Shown here: positions 49,581 to 58,699 of the stretch, piece after piece
Position numbering within the stretch: the first letter of the stretch is position 1
Layout of the letters: every line of letters starts with the position of its first letter
NCBI RefSeq assembly: GCF_023231945.1
Contig: NZ_JAJLJH010000007.1
Coordinates: 62,001 to 126,000 of the forward strand
Source of the DNA: Scleromatobacter humisilvae
GTDB taxonomy: Bacteria; Pseudomonadota; Gammaproteobacteria; Burkholderiales; Burkholderiaceae_C
DNA: 64,000 bases
Direction: 5' to 3'
Position numbers and translations under genes: made by a program
Notes under the pieces: model-generated
Seen by the model: the letters and a program-made list of their open reading frames with translations, nothing else
Databases searched by the model: none
What the model was told of the DNA's origin: nothing

Positions 49581-50482
49581 GCAACGAGATCCGCAATGGC
49601 GACCAGAGCGAGGCCGTCGCCGCGATCGGCGCCATCGAGCTGCCGGCCAAGGCCGTCGAACTCGGCCCCGGCCCGCTGCCCAATGCCTCGGTGCCGCTCT
49701 CGCTGCGCCCGACGCCGCGCCGCGTGCTGGTGACCGGCGCGACGCGCGGCATCGGCGCGGCCATCGCGCAGGCCCTCGCGGGCGCGGGCTGGCACGTCAC
49801 GCTCGCGGGACGCGCGCGCGCGGCACTCGAGGAAGTGCGCGTGACCTTGCCGATCGCCGAGGGCGTCACGCACGACTGCGTCGAGCTCGACGTCACCGAC
49901 GCCGCCAGCGTCACGCGCGCGTTCGCCGAGGTGCACGCGAAGGGCGGCGCGCTGCAGGCGCTGGTCAACAACGCCGGCGCGGTCGAGACGGGCCCGCTGT
50001 CGCGCCTGCCGTTCGATACCTGGAACCGCATGCTGTCGGTCAACCTCACCGGCGTGTTCCTGTGCACGCAGGCCGCGCTGGCGCCGATGATCGCGGCGCG
50101 CGCAGGCCGCATCGTCAACATCGCGAGCACCGCCGGCCAGAAGGGCTACGCCTACTGCACGGCGTATGCCGCGGCCAAGCATGGCGTGCTCGGTCTGACG
50201 CGCTCGCTGGCACTCGAGGTCGCGCCGCAGGGCATCGCCGTCAACGCCGTGTGCCCGGGCTACACCGACACCGCCATCGTGCGCGACGGCGTCGCCCGCA
50301 TCGTGGCGGCCACCGGCCGCGACGAGGCCGACGCGATGGCGACGTTCTCGAACGCGAGTCCGCTGCAGCGGCTGGTCGAGCCCGCCGAGGTCGCCGCCAC
50401 CGTGCTGTGGCTGTGCGCCGATGCGCCGGCCGCGCTCACCGGCCAGGCGATGTCGGTCAGCGGCGGCGAGGTGATGAATTGA
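49577..50482 (+). CDS. SDR family oxidoreductase of the 2-aminobenzoyl-CoA operon
   Basis: 301 residues; the ATG overlaps the upstream stop (ATGA). A ~45-residue N-terminal extension precedes the Rossmann fold. [12 protein letters not shown] (cofactor), NNAGAVETG, Ser in IVNIASTAG and YAAAKHG (Tyr-x-x-x-Lys) are intact. Position suggests it acts as a 3-hydroxyacyl-CoA dehydrogenase in the beta-oxidation-like steps after ring reduction (inference from context). Confidence 0.88.
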   Translation: MSNEIRNGDQSEAVAAIGAIELPAKAVELGPGPLPNASVPLSLRPTPRRVLVTGATRGIGAAIAQALAGAGWHVTLAGRARAALEEVRVTLPIAEGVTHDCVELDVTDAASVTRAFAEVHAKGGALQALVNNAGAVETGPLSRLPFDTWNRMLSVNLTGVFLCTQAALAPMIAARAGRIVNIASTAGQKGYAYCTAYAAAKHGVLGLTRSLALEVAPQGIAVNAVCPGYTDTAIVRDGVARIVAATGRDEADAMATFSNASPLQRLVEPAEVAATVLWLCADAPAALTGQAMSVSGGEVMN

Positions 50483-50493
50483 AAGGCAAGTCC

Positions 50494-51054
50494 ATGAAGG
50501 CGGACACCCGCGACCCGCGCAGCACCAACCGGCTCGACGAGCTGCTGGGCGACTCCGAGATCGGCCACGAGGGCCGCGCCGCGACGACCAACCACGCCGC
50601 CGTCAAGACCTGGCTGCGGCTGCTGTCGTGCACCACGCAGATCGAGACCGAGATCCGCCGCCGGCTGCGCACGCACTTCGACATGACGCTGCCGCGCTTC
50701 GACTACCTCGCGCAACTGCACCGCTTCCACAAGGAGCAGCCCGAGGGCCTGCGCATGAACGCGCTGTCGCGCTACCTGATGGTGACCGGCGGCAACGTCA
50801 CGAGCCTGACCGACGAGCTCGAGAAGAGCGGCTACGTCACGCGCCAGGTCGATGCGGAAGACCGGCGCTCGTTCCGCATCGCGCTGACGCTGCGCGGCCG
50901 GCGCGCCTTCGAGCGCGTCGCGGAGGAACACGAGCGCTGGGTCATCGAGCTGCTCGAAGGCCTGGACACCGACGAAGGCGCGCAGCTGCACGCGCTGCTG
51001 GGGCACCTGCGGCTGTCGCTGACGCGGCGGCTGCAGGACGACAAGACCCGCTGA
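50494..51054 (+). CDS. MarR family transcriptional regulator
   Basis: 186 residues from ATG 50494, with AAAGG about seven bases upstream. The winged helix is [50 protein letters not shown], a textbook MarR core with the DxRS wing. A ~45-residue N-terminal tail is extra. It lies third in the operon, so it is probably an autoregulated repressor responding to an aromatic acid or its CoA ester. The 18-bp dyad at 47181-47198 is a candidate operator. Confidence 0.9.
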   Translation: MKADTRDPRSTNRLDELLGDSEIGHEGRAATTNHAAVKTWLRLLSCTTQIETEIRRRLRTHFDMTLPRFDYLAQLHRFHKEQPEGLRMNALSRYLMVTGGNVTSLTDELEKSGYVTRQVDAEDRRSFRIALTLRGRRAFERVAEEHERWVIELLEGLDTDEGAQLHALLGHLRLSLTRRLQDDKTR

Positions 51055-51065
51055 AGGAACGAGAC

Positions 51066-51929
51066 ATGGCACCCGACACCACTCCCACGATCAACGCCGC
51101 GCTGATGGCCGGCAACCGCCGCCCGTTGGCCGGCTACCGCGCGACGCATTTCCTGTGGGCGTGCAGCGACGGCGTCGCGCGCATCACGCTAAACCGGCCC
51201 GAGCGCAAGAATCCGCTGAGCTTCGAGAGCTACGCCGAGCTGCGCGACCTGTTCGTCGCGCTGCGCCACGCGCACGACGTGCGCGCCATCGTCATCGCCG
51301 GCGCGGGCGGCAACTTCTGCTCCGGCGGCGACGTGCACGAGATCATCGGCCCGCTGATCGCCCTGCCGGCGCCCGAGCTGCTGATGTTCACGCGCATGAC
51401 GGGCGACCTCGTCAAGGCGATGCGCCATTGCCCGCAGCCCATCGTCGCGGCGGTCGACGGCGTGTGCGCCGGCGCCGGCGCGATCCTCGCGATGGCCAGC
51501 GACCTGCGCTACGGCACCGCGCGCTCGAAGACGGCTTTCCTGTTTGCGCGCGTCGGCCTGGCCGGCTGCGACATGGGCGCCTGCGCGATGCTGCCGCGCA
51601 TCGTCGGCCAGGGCCGCGCCGCCGAGTGGATCTACTCGGGCCGCTCGGTCGAGGGCGCCGAGGCCGAGCGCTGGGGTTTCTTCAACCGCCTCGTCGAGCC
51701 CGACGCGCTGGTTGCCGAGGCCACCGCGTTCGCGCGCCAGCTCGCCGACGGGCCGGCCTTCGCGCACTCGCTGACGAAATCGATGCTGCATCAGGAGTGG
51801 GCGATGGACATCGACACCGCGATCGAGGCCGAAGCCCAGGCGCAGGCGCTGTGCATGCTCACCGAGGACTTCGGCCACGCGTACCGCGCGTTCGCGGCGA
51901 AGACGAAGCCGGTGTTCGAGGGCCGCTGA
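51066..51929 (+). CDS. Enoyl-CoA hydratase/isomerase (crotonase) family protein
   Basis: 287 residues from ATG 51066 (AAGGA upstream). Crotonase fold: [24 protein letters not shown], the oxyanion loop [15 protein letters not shown], then [22 protein letters not shown] and [19 protein letters not shown]. By eye, the two Glu residues of classical hydratases align with Ile and Arg here, while an Asp sits in GCDMG. It may therefore do something other than plain hydration, such as isomerisation or ring hydrolysis in the 2-aminobenzoyl-CoA route. Confidence 0.87.
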   Translation: MAPDTTPTINAALMAGNRRPLAGYRATHFLWACSDGVARITLNRPERKNPLSFESYAELRDLFVALRHAHDVRAIVIAGAGGNFCSGGDVHEIIGPLIALPAPELLMFTRMTGDLVKAMRHCPQPIVAAVDGVCAGAGAILAMASDLRYGTARSKTAFLFARVGLAGCDMGACAMLPRIVGQGRAAEWIYSGRSVEGAEAERWGFFNRLVEPDALVAEATAFARQLADGPAFAHSLTKSMLHQEWAMDIDTAIEAEAQAQALCMLTEDFGHAYRAFAAKTKPVFEGR

Positions 51930-51930
51930 C

Positions 51931-53124
51931 ATGAGCGCCATCGCCGAAGCCCTGGAGTGGCCGTTCTTCGATGACGGCCACCGCGACCTGCACGCGCGAC
52001 TGGCCGCGGACCTCGCCGCCGGCGGCTTCCCGCACGAGCTGTCGCCGCAGGCGTCGCGCGACGAGGTCGATGCCCACTGCCGCGCCTGGGTTCGCGCGCT
52101 GGGCGAACGCGGGTGGCTCAGGCTCGCGGTCGGCGGCACGGCCCATGGCGGCGCGAGCGACGCGCTGGACACGCGCACGCTGTGCATCCTGCGCGAGACG
52201 CTCGCCGCGCACGACGGCCTGGCCGACTTCGCGTTCGCGATGCAGGGCCTGGGCAGCGGCGCGATCACGCTGGACGGCACGCCCGAACTGAAGCAGCACT
52301 ACCTGCCGAGCGTGGCCCGCGGCGAGGCGATCGCGGCCTTCGCGCTGTCGGAGCCCGAGGCCGGCTCGGACGTCGCGGCGATGTCGACCACCGCGCGCCG
52401 CGATGGCGCCCACTGGGTGCTGGACGGCGAGAAGACGTGGATCTCGAACGGCGGCATCGCCGACTTCTACGTCGTGTTCGCGCGCCAGGTCGAGCCTGGC
52501 TCGGTGCCCGAGGCGCGCGGCACGAAGTCCATCGCCGCGTTCGTCGTCGACGCCGACGCGCCGGGCCTGCGCATCGCCGAGCGCCTCGACGTGATGGCGC
52601 CGCACCCGCTGGCACGCCTCGCGTTCGAGGGCTGCCGCATCCCCGCGTCGCACTGCCTGGCCGAGGCCGGCGCCGGCTTCAAGCTGGCGATGCGCACGCT
52701 GGACGTGTTCCGCACCTCGGTGGCCGCCGCCGCGCTCGGCTTCGCGCGCCGCGCCCTGGCCGAAGGCCTCGCGCGCGCGACGACGCGCTCGATGTTCGGC
52801 CAGAAGCTCGTCGACCTGCAACTGACGCAGGCGAAGCTGGCGGACATGGCGCTGACCGTCGACGCCGCCGCGCTGCTCACCTACCGCGCCGCCTGGCGCC
52901 GCGACCAGGGCCACGTCGTCACGCGCGAGGCCGCGATGGCCAAGCTCGCGGCCACCGAGGGCGCGCAGCGCGTCATCGACGCCGCGCTTCAGCTGTGGGG
53001 CGGCGCGGGCGTGCAGAGCGGCCAGGTCGTCGAGCGCCTGTACCGCGACATCCGCGCGCTGCGCATCTACGAAGGCGCGAGCGAGGTGCAACAACTCATC
53101 ATCGCCCGGGAGCTGCTGAAGTGA
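51931..53124 (+). CDS. Acyl-CoA dehydrogenase family protein
   Basis: 397 residues. [19 protein letters not shown] and [24 protein letters not shown] form the FAD/substrate site. [59 protein letters not shown] is the C-terminal helical domain, with Glu after YEGAS as likely base. The ATG begins one base after the crotonase stop. It oxidises an acyl-CoA in the anthranilate branch; the exact intermediate is inferred from context. Confidence 0.92.
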   Translation: MSAIAEALEWPFFDDGHRDLHARLAADLAAGGFPHELSPQASRDEVDAHCRAWVRALGERGWLRLAVGGTAHGGASDALDTRTLCILRETLAAHDGLADFAFAMQGLGSGAITLDGTPELKQHYLPSVARGEAIAAFALSEPEAGSDVAAMSTTARRDGAHWVLDGEKTWISNGGIADFYVVFARQVEPGSVPEARGTKSIAAFVVDADAPGLRIAERLDVMAPHPLARLAFEGCRIPASHCLAEAGAGFKLAMRTLDVFRTSVAAAALGFARRALAEGLARATTRSMFGQKLVDLQLTQAKLADMALTVDAAALLTYRAAWRRDQGHVVTREAAMAKLAATEGAQRVIDAALQLWGGAGVQSGQVVERLYRDIRALRIYEGASEVQQLIIARELLK

Positions 53125-54764
53125 CCATCCCTTCGCGCGGCCGCACGGCCCATGTCGACACCTTCACGCGCGACCACCTGCCGCCGCTCGCGCAGCAGCC
53201 GGTCTACCTGTTCGACCTCCCCGAGCTGCAGTTCCCGCCGCAGCTCAACTGCGCGGTCGAACTGCTGGACAAGGCGATCGACCGCGGCTGGGGCGAGCGT
53301 CCCTGCATCCTCGGCCCGGACCTGCGCTGGACTTACGCCGAGCTGCAGCGCAAGGCCGACGCGATCGCGCACGTGCTGGCCGACGAGATGGGCGTGCGGC
53401 CCGGCCAGCGCGTGCTGCTGCGCGCGCCCAACAACGCGATGCTGGCGGCATGCTGGTTCGGCGTGATGAAGACCGGCGCGGTGGCCGTGGCGACGATGCC
53501 GCTGCTGCGCGCGAAGGAGTTGAAGCAGGTCGTGGCGAAGGCGCAGGTCACGCACGCGCTGTGCGACCTGTCGCTCGCCGAGGAACTGCAGCTGGCGCAG
53601 CCGCACTGTCCGACGCTGACGCAGGTTCGCCTGTTCAACGACGCGTCGCCGGACGGCCTCGAGGCCGCGATGGCGCGTCACACGCGGCCATTCATGGCGG
53701 TCGACACCGCGGCCGACGACACCTGCCTGCTCGCCTTCACGTCCGGCACCACCGGCGAGCCGAAGGCGACGATGCACTTCCACCAGGACGTGATGGCGAT
53801 CTGCCTGTGCTGGCCGAAGCACGTGCTGCGCGCCAACGCCGACGACGTCTTCATCGGCAGCCCGCCGCTGGGCTTCACGTTCGGGCTCGGCGGGCTGCTG
53901 CTGTTTCCGCTGTCCATCGGCGCGAGCACGGTGCTGCTGGAGAAGGCGACGCCGCCGGTGCTGCTCGAGGCAATCCCGCAATACCGGGCCACCGTCCTGT
54001 TCACGGCGCCCACGACGTACCGCGCGATCGCCGAGCAGGCGCGCGAGCGCAGGCTGTCGGTCGCGCTCGGCGGCACGCTGCGCAAGTGCGTGTCGGCCGG
54101 CGAGGCGCTGCCCGCGGCCACGCGCGTGCAATGGAAGGACGCGACGGGCATCGAGGCGATCGACGGCATCGGCTCCACCGAGATGCTGCACATCTTCATC
54201 TCGGCCGACGAGACGCACGCGCGCGCCGGCGCCACCGGCACGCCGGTGCCCGGCTACCAGGCCTGCATCCTCGACCCCGACGGCCACCCGCTGCCGCGCG
54301 GCGCCGTCGGGCGGCTGGCGGTGCGCGGCCCGACCGGCTGCCGCTACCTCGACGACCCGCGCCAGGCGCAGTACGTGCACGACGGCTGGAACGTCACGGG
54401 CGATGCCTATTGCGTCGACGAGGACGGCTACTACCGCTACCAGGCGCGCACCGACGACATGATCATCTCGGCCGGCTACAACATCGCCGCGCCCGAAGTC
54501 GAGACCGTGCTGCTGGAACACGCGGCCGTCGCCGAGTGCGCGGTCATCGGCGTGCCCGACGACGAGCGCGGCCAGATCGTCAAGGCCTTCGTCGTGCTGC
54601 GCGCCGGCCACGCGCCCGACGCGGCCACCGTCAATCTGCTGCAGGACTACGTCAAGCGCGCGGTGGCGCCGTACAAGTACCCGCGGGCGATCGAGTTCGT
54701 CGCCGACCTGCCGCGCACGGCCACCGGCAAGCTGCAGCGCTTCCGCCTGAAGACGGCGCCATGA
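53121..54764 (+). CDS. 2-Aminobenzoate-CoA ligase (AMP-forming, benzoate-CoA-ligase type)
   Basis: 547 residues, starting at GTG 53121, which overlaps the upstream stop (GTGA). ANL-superfamily motifs: [21 protein letters not shown] (P-loop), [51 protein letters not shown] and the adenylation Lys in [14 protein letters not shown]. Close in style to benzoate- and 2-aminobenzoate-CoA ligases. It activates anthranilate with ATP and CoA, feeding the monooxygenase/reductase that begins the operon. Confidence 0.92.
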   Translation: MTIPSRGRTAHVDTFTRDHLPPLAQQPVYLFDLPELQFPPQLNCAVELLDKAIDRGWGERPCILGPDLRWTYAELQRKADAIAHVLADEMGVRPGQRVLLRAPNNAMLAACWFGVMKTGAVAVATMPLLRAKELKQVVAKAQVTHALCDLSLAEELQLAQPHCPTLTQVRLFNDASPDGLEAAMARHTRPFMAVDTAADDTCLLAFTSGTTGEPKATMHFHQDVMAICLCWPKHVLRANADDVFIGSPPLGFTFGLGGLLLFPLSIGASTVLLEKATPPVLLEAIPQYRATVLFTAPTTYRAIAEQARERRLSVALGGTLRKCVSAGEALPAATRVQWKDATGIEAIDGIGSTEMLHIFISADETHARAGATGTPVPGYQACILDPDGHPLPRGAVGRLAVRGPTGCRYLDDPRQAQYVHDGWNVTGDAYCVDEDGYYRYQARTDDMIISAGYNIAAPEVETVLLEHAAVAECAVIGVPDDERGQIVKAFVVLRAGHAPDAATVNLLQDYVKRAVAPYKYPRAIEFVADLPRTATGKLQRFRLKTAP

Positions 54765-54792
54765 TGGCCGACAACGAAACAGGGAGCCCGCA

Positions 54793-55197
54793 ATGAAGTC
54801 CGTCCTCCAACCCGAAGGCTGGCCGCGCCCGCGCGGCTACGCGAATGGCGTTTCCGCCCAGGGCCGCCAGGTGTTCGTGGCCGGCATGGTCGGCTGGAAC
54901 GCCGCGTCCGAGTTCGACAGCGACGACCTGGTCGACCAGGTGCGCCAGGCGCTGGCCAACGTCAAGGCCGTGCTGGCCGAGGCGGGCGCGCGACCCGAGC
55001 ACATGGTGCGCATGACCTGGTACGTCGTCGACCGCGCCGACTACCTCGCGCGCGGCCGCGACATCGGCGCCGCCTACCGCGAGGTGATGGGCCAGCACTA
55101 CGACGTCGCGATGAGCGCGGTCGAGGTCAGCGCGCTGATGGAGGCGCGCGCGAAGGTCGAGATCGAGGTGACGGCGGTGGTGCCGCAGGCGCTTTGA
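54793..55197 (+). CDS. RidA family protein
   Basis: 134 residues. VFVAGMVGWNA, QVRQALANVKAVLAEAGARPEHMVRMTWYVVD and VSALMEARAKVEIEVTAVVP match the RidA/YjgF family of enamine/imine deaminases. Last gene of the anthranilate operon, 28 bases after the ligase, with AGGGAG upstream. In this pathway an enamine arises from the ring amino group, so release of ammonia is the likely job (inference). Confidence 0.9.
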   Translation: MKSVLQPEGWPRPRGYANGVSAQGRQVFVAGMVGWNAASEFDSDDLVDQVRQALANVKAVLAEAGARPEHMVRMTWYVVDRADYLARGRDIGAAYREVMGQHYDVAMSAVEVSALMEARAKVEIEVTAVVPQAL

Positions 55198-55245
55198 CGC
55201 GCCGTCGACATCGCGGGCGGTAGGCGGCACGAGCTGGAAAGTCCC

Positions 55246-55263
55246 CCTGGGAGCGCTCCCAGG
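55246..55263. promoter_or_regulatory. Perfect 18-bp palindrome, LacI-family-type operator
   Basis: CCTGGGAGCGCTCCCAGG is a perfect palindrome. Its 14-bp core TGGGAGCGCTCCCA (55248-55261) is the operator known for LacI-family CelR/CebR regulators of cellulose use in actinobacteria. It ends 78 bases before the ATG of the 479-residue protein. No T-run follows, so a terminator for the anthranilate operon is less likely, though possible. Confidence 0.55.
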
Positions 55264-55341
55264 TAGGAATCGACCCAGGATGCCACGGCGCGCGCCGAGT
55301 GGCATCGTCGCAGCTGGCAACCACCACACAGGGAGTCCAGC

Positions 55342-56781
55342 ATGACGCTCACCGTCGACCAGGCCGCCGGCAAGATCCACCAGCTCGTCGGCGACGAGGG
55401 CTTCCTCGGCACGAGCCGCAACGACAACATGCAGTCAGTGCGCAAGCTGCTCGGGCAGTTCGGCCCCGCCGACGAGGACAAGATCGTCGCCAAGCTGAGC
55501 GACGCCGACCTGAAGAAGCTCGCCGGCAACGTCAACCACGGCGGCATCTTCGGCGCCCAGGGCCTGGATGGCGGCGAGAAGAAGGATCTGTTCAACGGCC
55601 TCGCACGAGGTCTCGACGGCAAGCAGCTGGGTCGCGTCGCGGCAGCGTTCTCCGACCGCTCGGACGTCACGGCCCTCGGCGACTCCGTCGCCAGCTTCGC
55701 ATCGTCGCAGGCCAAGATCGATTTTGTGAAGTCGCTGGCACCGGCCGCCACCAGCGGCGACACGAAGTTCGACACGAGCTGGGGCACGTCCTCGATCCAG
55801 ACCGGCGACAAGGAGGCCATCGCGATCTCCCACGTGCTGTCCAGCATGAAGAACGACCCGGCCGGCTTCGCGACCGCGGTGAAGTCGCTCGACGCCGATC
55901 AGTTGCAGGCCGTCGTCAAGGCGGGCGAGGGGCAGACTGTCATCACCACGTCCTCGATGACGGACGGCGGCCTCGGCGCGGCCAGCGCGACGACGACGTC
56001 CACCTTCGACACCGCGGGCCTGCAGTCGCTCCTCGGCGCGGCGTCGGCGTGCAACGACCCGATCGCCAAGGCGCGCGTGTTCGAAGCGGGCACGAAGGCG
56101 CTCGACGACATCCACGGCGCCGACACCCTGCTCACGCCCAGCCCCGGCGCGAAGGACTCAGCGAAGGCGGTCGCGGGCGGCCTCACGAAGCTGATGAACT
56201 CCGACACGCGCGGCATCGTGAACCGCCTGGACACCGACGACCCGTTCGGCCATGCGCTCACGACCTACCTGAAGCAGCAACTCGGCGACGACCCCAAGGC
56301 GAGCAACCCGGCGATCGGGCGGCAGGTCGCGATGCTGCAGGGCGCAGGCACCGGCAAGACCGCCGACCAGTTCTACAACACGGCCGAAGTCGGCTCCAAC
56401 GGCGACCACTTCTACCGCAACGCGCAGAACCTCGGCTACTATGCCGGCGCCATGCAAGCTGCGATCGGAAAGCTCAAGGCCGATGCGAAGACCCAGGGGG
56501 ACATCCTCTCGAACGTCTTCAGCACCGCCATTTCCGTGGGCACCGCTGCGATGCCGGGGCTGTCGGTGGCCGCCAAGGTCGGCGCGCAGGCCTTCAGCGG
56601 ACTGACCAAGGAAGCGGTGCGCGAGATCGTCGGTGGCGTCTCCGCCGACGACGGCAGCCTGTCGAACGCGCTGATGGACCTGGCCGTGCCGCACGCGCCC
56701 GGCCAGCTCGACCGCACGCGCGGCCCGGCCGATCCGTTCTTCCTGAGCGCATCCAACGCGGTGTCGGGAGCCAACCCCTGA
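55342..56781 (+). CDS. Unrecognised 479-residue helical protein
   Basis: 479 residues; GGGAG lies a few bases before the ATG. No classical signal peptide. The first ~130 residues have a helical, Gly/Asp-punctuated pattern (LSDADLKKLAGNVNHGGIFG, LARGLDGKQLGRVAAAFSDR), and the middle has LSSMKNDPAGFATAVKSLDADQLQAVVKAG, which looks like a diverged repeat of it. A small-residue hydrophobic stretch sits at about 387-430 (LSNVFSTAISVGTAAMPGL). I do not recognise the family. It is followed with a TGATG overlap by a lipoprotein. An effector or surface protein with a periplasmic partner is one possibility (inference). Confidence 0.7.
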   Translation: MTLTVDQAAGKIHQLVGDEGFLGTSRNDNMQSVRKLLGQFGPADEDKIVAKLSDADLKKLAGNVNHGGIFGAQGLDGGEKKDLFNGLARGLDGKQLGRVAAAFSDRSDVTALGDSVASFASSQAKIDFVKSLAPAATSGDTKFDTSWGTSSIQTGDKEAIAISHVLSSMKNDPAGFATAVKSLDADQLQAVVKAGEGQTVITTSSMTDGGLGAASATTTSTFDTAGLQSLLGAASACNDPIAKARVFEAGTKALDDIHGADTLLTPSPGAKDSAKAVAGGLTKLMNSDTRGIVNRLDTDDPFGHALTTYLKQQLGDDPKASNPAIGRQVAMLQGAGTGKTADQFYNTAEVGSNGDHFYRNAQNLGYYAGAMQAAIGKLKADAKTQGDILSNVFSTAISVGTAAMPGLSVAAKVGAQAFSGLTKEAVREIVGGVSADDGSLSNALMDLAVPHAPGQLDRTRGPADPFFLSASNAVSGANP

Positions 56782-57245
56782 TGCGTCGCGCGGCGGCGTG
56801 CTCGTTCCTGCTGCTCGCGCTCGCGGCGTGCGCGCGCGGCGACACGCCCGCGCTGCGCGGCATCGCCCCCGCGGGCGCCGAGCGCCTCGAGGAGCGCGGC
56901 AGCTGGGACGTCGCCGTCTCCCAGATCAGCATCGGGCTGGTCGCCGACCTGCGCCGCCAGCCGCACGACGACATCGACAGCCAGCGCTGGAAGATGCCGG
57001 CGAGCGTCGGCTTCGATCAGGCCTGCGCCGACCTGCAGCGCGCGCTGGGTGCCAGCTGGCGGCCGCTCGAGCCGGCGAGGCTGCCGCAGCGCGGCGTCGA
57101 CGCACGCCGCTGCGGCTGGCGCGAGCCGGCGCTGTTCGGACACGACCGCGTCTTCGTGCTGGCCTGGGACGAAGTCCCGGTGCGACTCGCGGCGAACGCC
57201 GATCCGGTGCGCCTGGCGGTGACCGTCTTCACGCGCGGCGACTGA
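56781..57245 (+). CDS. Small lipoprotein coupled to the 479-residue protein
   Basis: 154 residues. MRRAAACSFLLLALAAC is a lipoprotein signal (lipobox LAAC, Cys17). The mature part has two further Cys (in DQACADL and RRCGWRE), and Trp/Arg-rich strands ending VRLAVTVFTRGD. The ATG shares one base with the previous stop (TGATG), so synthesis is coupled. Family not recognised. Possible immunity or anchoring partner of the upstream protein. Confidence 0.7.
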   Translation: MRRAAACSFLLLALAACARGDTPALRGIAPAGAERLEERGSWDVAVSQISIGLVADLRRQPHDDIDSQRWKMPASVGFDQACADLQRALGASWRPLEPARLPQRGVDARRCGWREPALFGHDRVFVLAWDEVPVRLAANADPVRLAVTVFTRGD

Positions 57246-57276
57246 CCGGCTGGTCGTCCGCCGGCGACTCCTGCGC

Positions 57277-57828
57277 TCAGGACGCCGGCGCGTACTGCGC
57301 GTACTGCGCCGCGTAGGGCACGCGCTCCTGCTTGCCGATCGTCGCGGTGCCGCAACCCGTCTCGGGCGCCACGCCGCCCACCGTCGCCACGCGCTGGATC
57401 GCGGTGACCTTGGCGAACAGGCCCGGCGTGCCGGTGCTGTGCGTCTCCAGCATCAGCCACGGGATGGCGTGCGGGTTGGGCGCGTCGGCCTTGGCCTTGA
57501 CCGCGCCAACCACCTTGCTGCCGTCGTTCGCCTCCCAGGTGGGGCCGGCGTAGTGATGGCCCAGCAGCGTGCCGTTCGAGTCCTTCAGCGTGGCCTCCGG
57601 CGCGACGAACACCCACGCCGGGAAGCTCGCGTCGGCCGTCTTGCGGCATTCGTAGATCTGGACGCCGTCGGCCCACAGCGTGCGCACCAGCACCTGCTTG
57701 CCGGGCACGTCCAGGCTGCCGGGAATCACCACCGTGGGCGGCGTCGGCTTCGGGGCGGAAGCGGCACAGGCGGCCAGCAGCGCGGCGGCGGCGAACGGGG
57801 CGAGGCGGAAGGCGCGGGTCATCATCAT
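57277..57828 (-). CDS. DUF3455 family lipoprotein
   Basis: 183 residues from ATG 57828 (MMMTRAF). Three Met codons run in a row, so the start could move by one or two codons. Lipoprotein signal ending LLAAC. The core VPGKQVLVRTLWADGVQIYECR, AWVFVAPEATL, GTLLGHHYAGPTWEANDGSKVVG and TATIGKQERVPYAAQYAQYAP is the DUF3455 signature. Function unknown. It lies 22 bases downstream of gspB on the same strand. Confidence 0.87.
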   Translation of the reverse strand: MMMTRAFRLAPFAAAALLAACAASAPKPTPPTVVIPGSLDVPGKQVLVRTLWADGVQIYECRKTADASFPAWVFVAPEATLKDSNGTLLGHHYAGPTWEANDGSKVVGAVKAKADAPNPHAIPWLMLETHSTGTPGLFAKVTAIQRVATVGGVAPETGCGTATIGKQERVPYAAQYAQYAPAS

Positions 57829-57850
57829 GCGGGGCTCTTTCGGGAAGGGA

Positions 57851-58693
57851 TCAGAACGAGATCTCGTAGCGCTGGCCACGGAAGTTCAGGACGGCGGACT
57901 TGAGGCGGATCTGCTCGAGCACGGTGTCGGCCGCGGGCTTGTCGCCCTCGTGGAAGACCTGGCCGTTGAGGATCACCATGCGCGCGGACGGCGTCTCGGA
58001 GTAGATCGCGCCGCCGACCGCCAGGTGCGGCAACTGCGCGCGAACGTCGGGCGGCAGCGTGTTGATGTTGGCGACCGCTGTGTTCTTCGCGGCGGCCGGC
58101 GCGGGGTCGACGGCGGCGCCGTAGTGCTCCACCGGCGGCTGAGTGGGCATCGGCGAAGTCGTTGGCGCGACGGCCGACTGGCGCTGGTCGGCGCGCGGCT
58201 GCAGTGTGGCGACGCGGCCGGCGGCGGCGCGCTCGGCCAGTGTGTCGCGCGCGTCACGCGTCTGCGCGCGCGCCGTGGCCGGCGGCGGATAGGCCGCGGG
58301 CGGTCGCACGTCGGCCGCGGGCGGCGCGGGATTGCCTCGGCCCAACGGCGGCTCGATCGGACGCGCGCCCGGATCGATCGCGCCCGGCTGCGCCGGCGCG
58401 AGTTCGCCTTGTGCCGGCTGCACGGGCGCGTTGTCGCGCGACGCCAGCGCCATCTCGGGCGCCGGCATCAGGCGCGCATCGGGCGCCGGCTTCGCGTTCC
58501 AGGGCGCCCACAGCAGCACCGCCACGCCGCCTGCCAGCAGCACGCCGGCGATGCCCGCGGCCCAGGCCAGCGGCGCGTAGTTGCGCGCGGCCGGTTCGGC
58601 GTCGGCGGGCACGCCCTGCGCGTGCAGGCCCGGCACCACGCCGCGGGAGCGCTCGGCATCGGCTCGTCGAAGCGCATCGAGGATGTAGGACAT
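57851..58693 (-). CDS. gspB: General secretion pathway protein GspB-like
   Basis: 280 residues. The start MSYILDALRRADAERSRG is the hallmark of GspB/ExeB. One membrane segment (about 42-66) is followed by a long Pro/Ala linker (70-210) and the periplasmic GspB domain (LPHLAVGGAIYSETPSARMVILNGQVFHEGD ... LKSAVLNFRGQRYEISF). With GspA it helps place the type II secretion secretin across the peptidoglycan in known systems. It starts six bases after gspA. Confidence 0.9.
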   Translation of the reverse strand: MSYILDALRRADAERSRGVVPGLHAQGVPADAEPAARNYAPLAWAAGIAGVLLAGGVAVLLWAPWNAKPAPDARLMPAPEMALASRDNAPVQPAQGELAPAQPGAIDPGARPIEPPLGRGNPAPPAADVRPPAAYPPPATARAQTRDARDTLAERAAAGRVATLQPRADQRQSAVAPTTSPMPTQPPVEHYGAAVDPAPAAAKNTAVANINTLPPDVRAQLPHLAVGGAIYSETPSARMVILNGQVFHEGDKPAADTVLEQIRLKSAVLNFRGQRYEISF

Positions 58694-58699
58694 GCGCGA

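Noticed and set aside
44890-55197. Search for kynB or an anthranilate dioxygenase within the tryptophan cluster
   Set aside because: Every gene in the interval is accounted for by other families; neither enzyme is present.
57255-57290. Inverted GC-rich segment between the lipoprotein and DUF3455 genes as a bidirectional terminator
   Set aside because: Repeats of cgccggcg are self-palindromic and common here, with no T-run and partly inside the coding end, so support is too weak.
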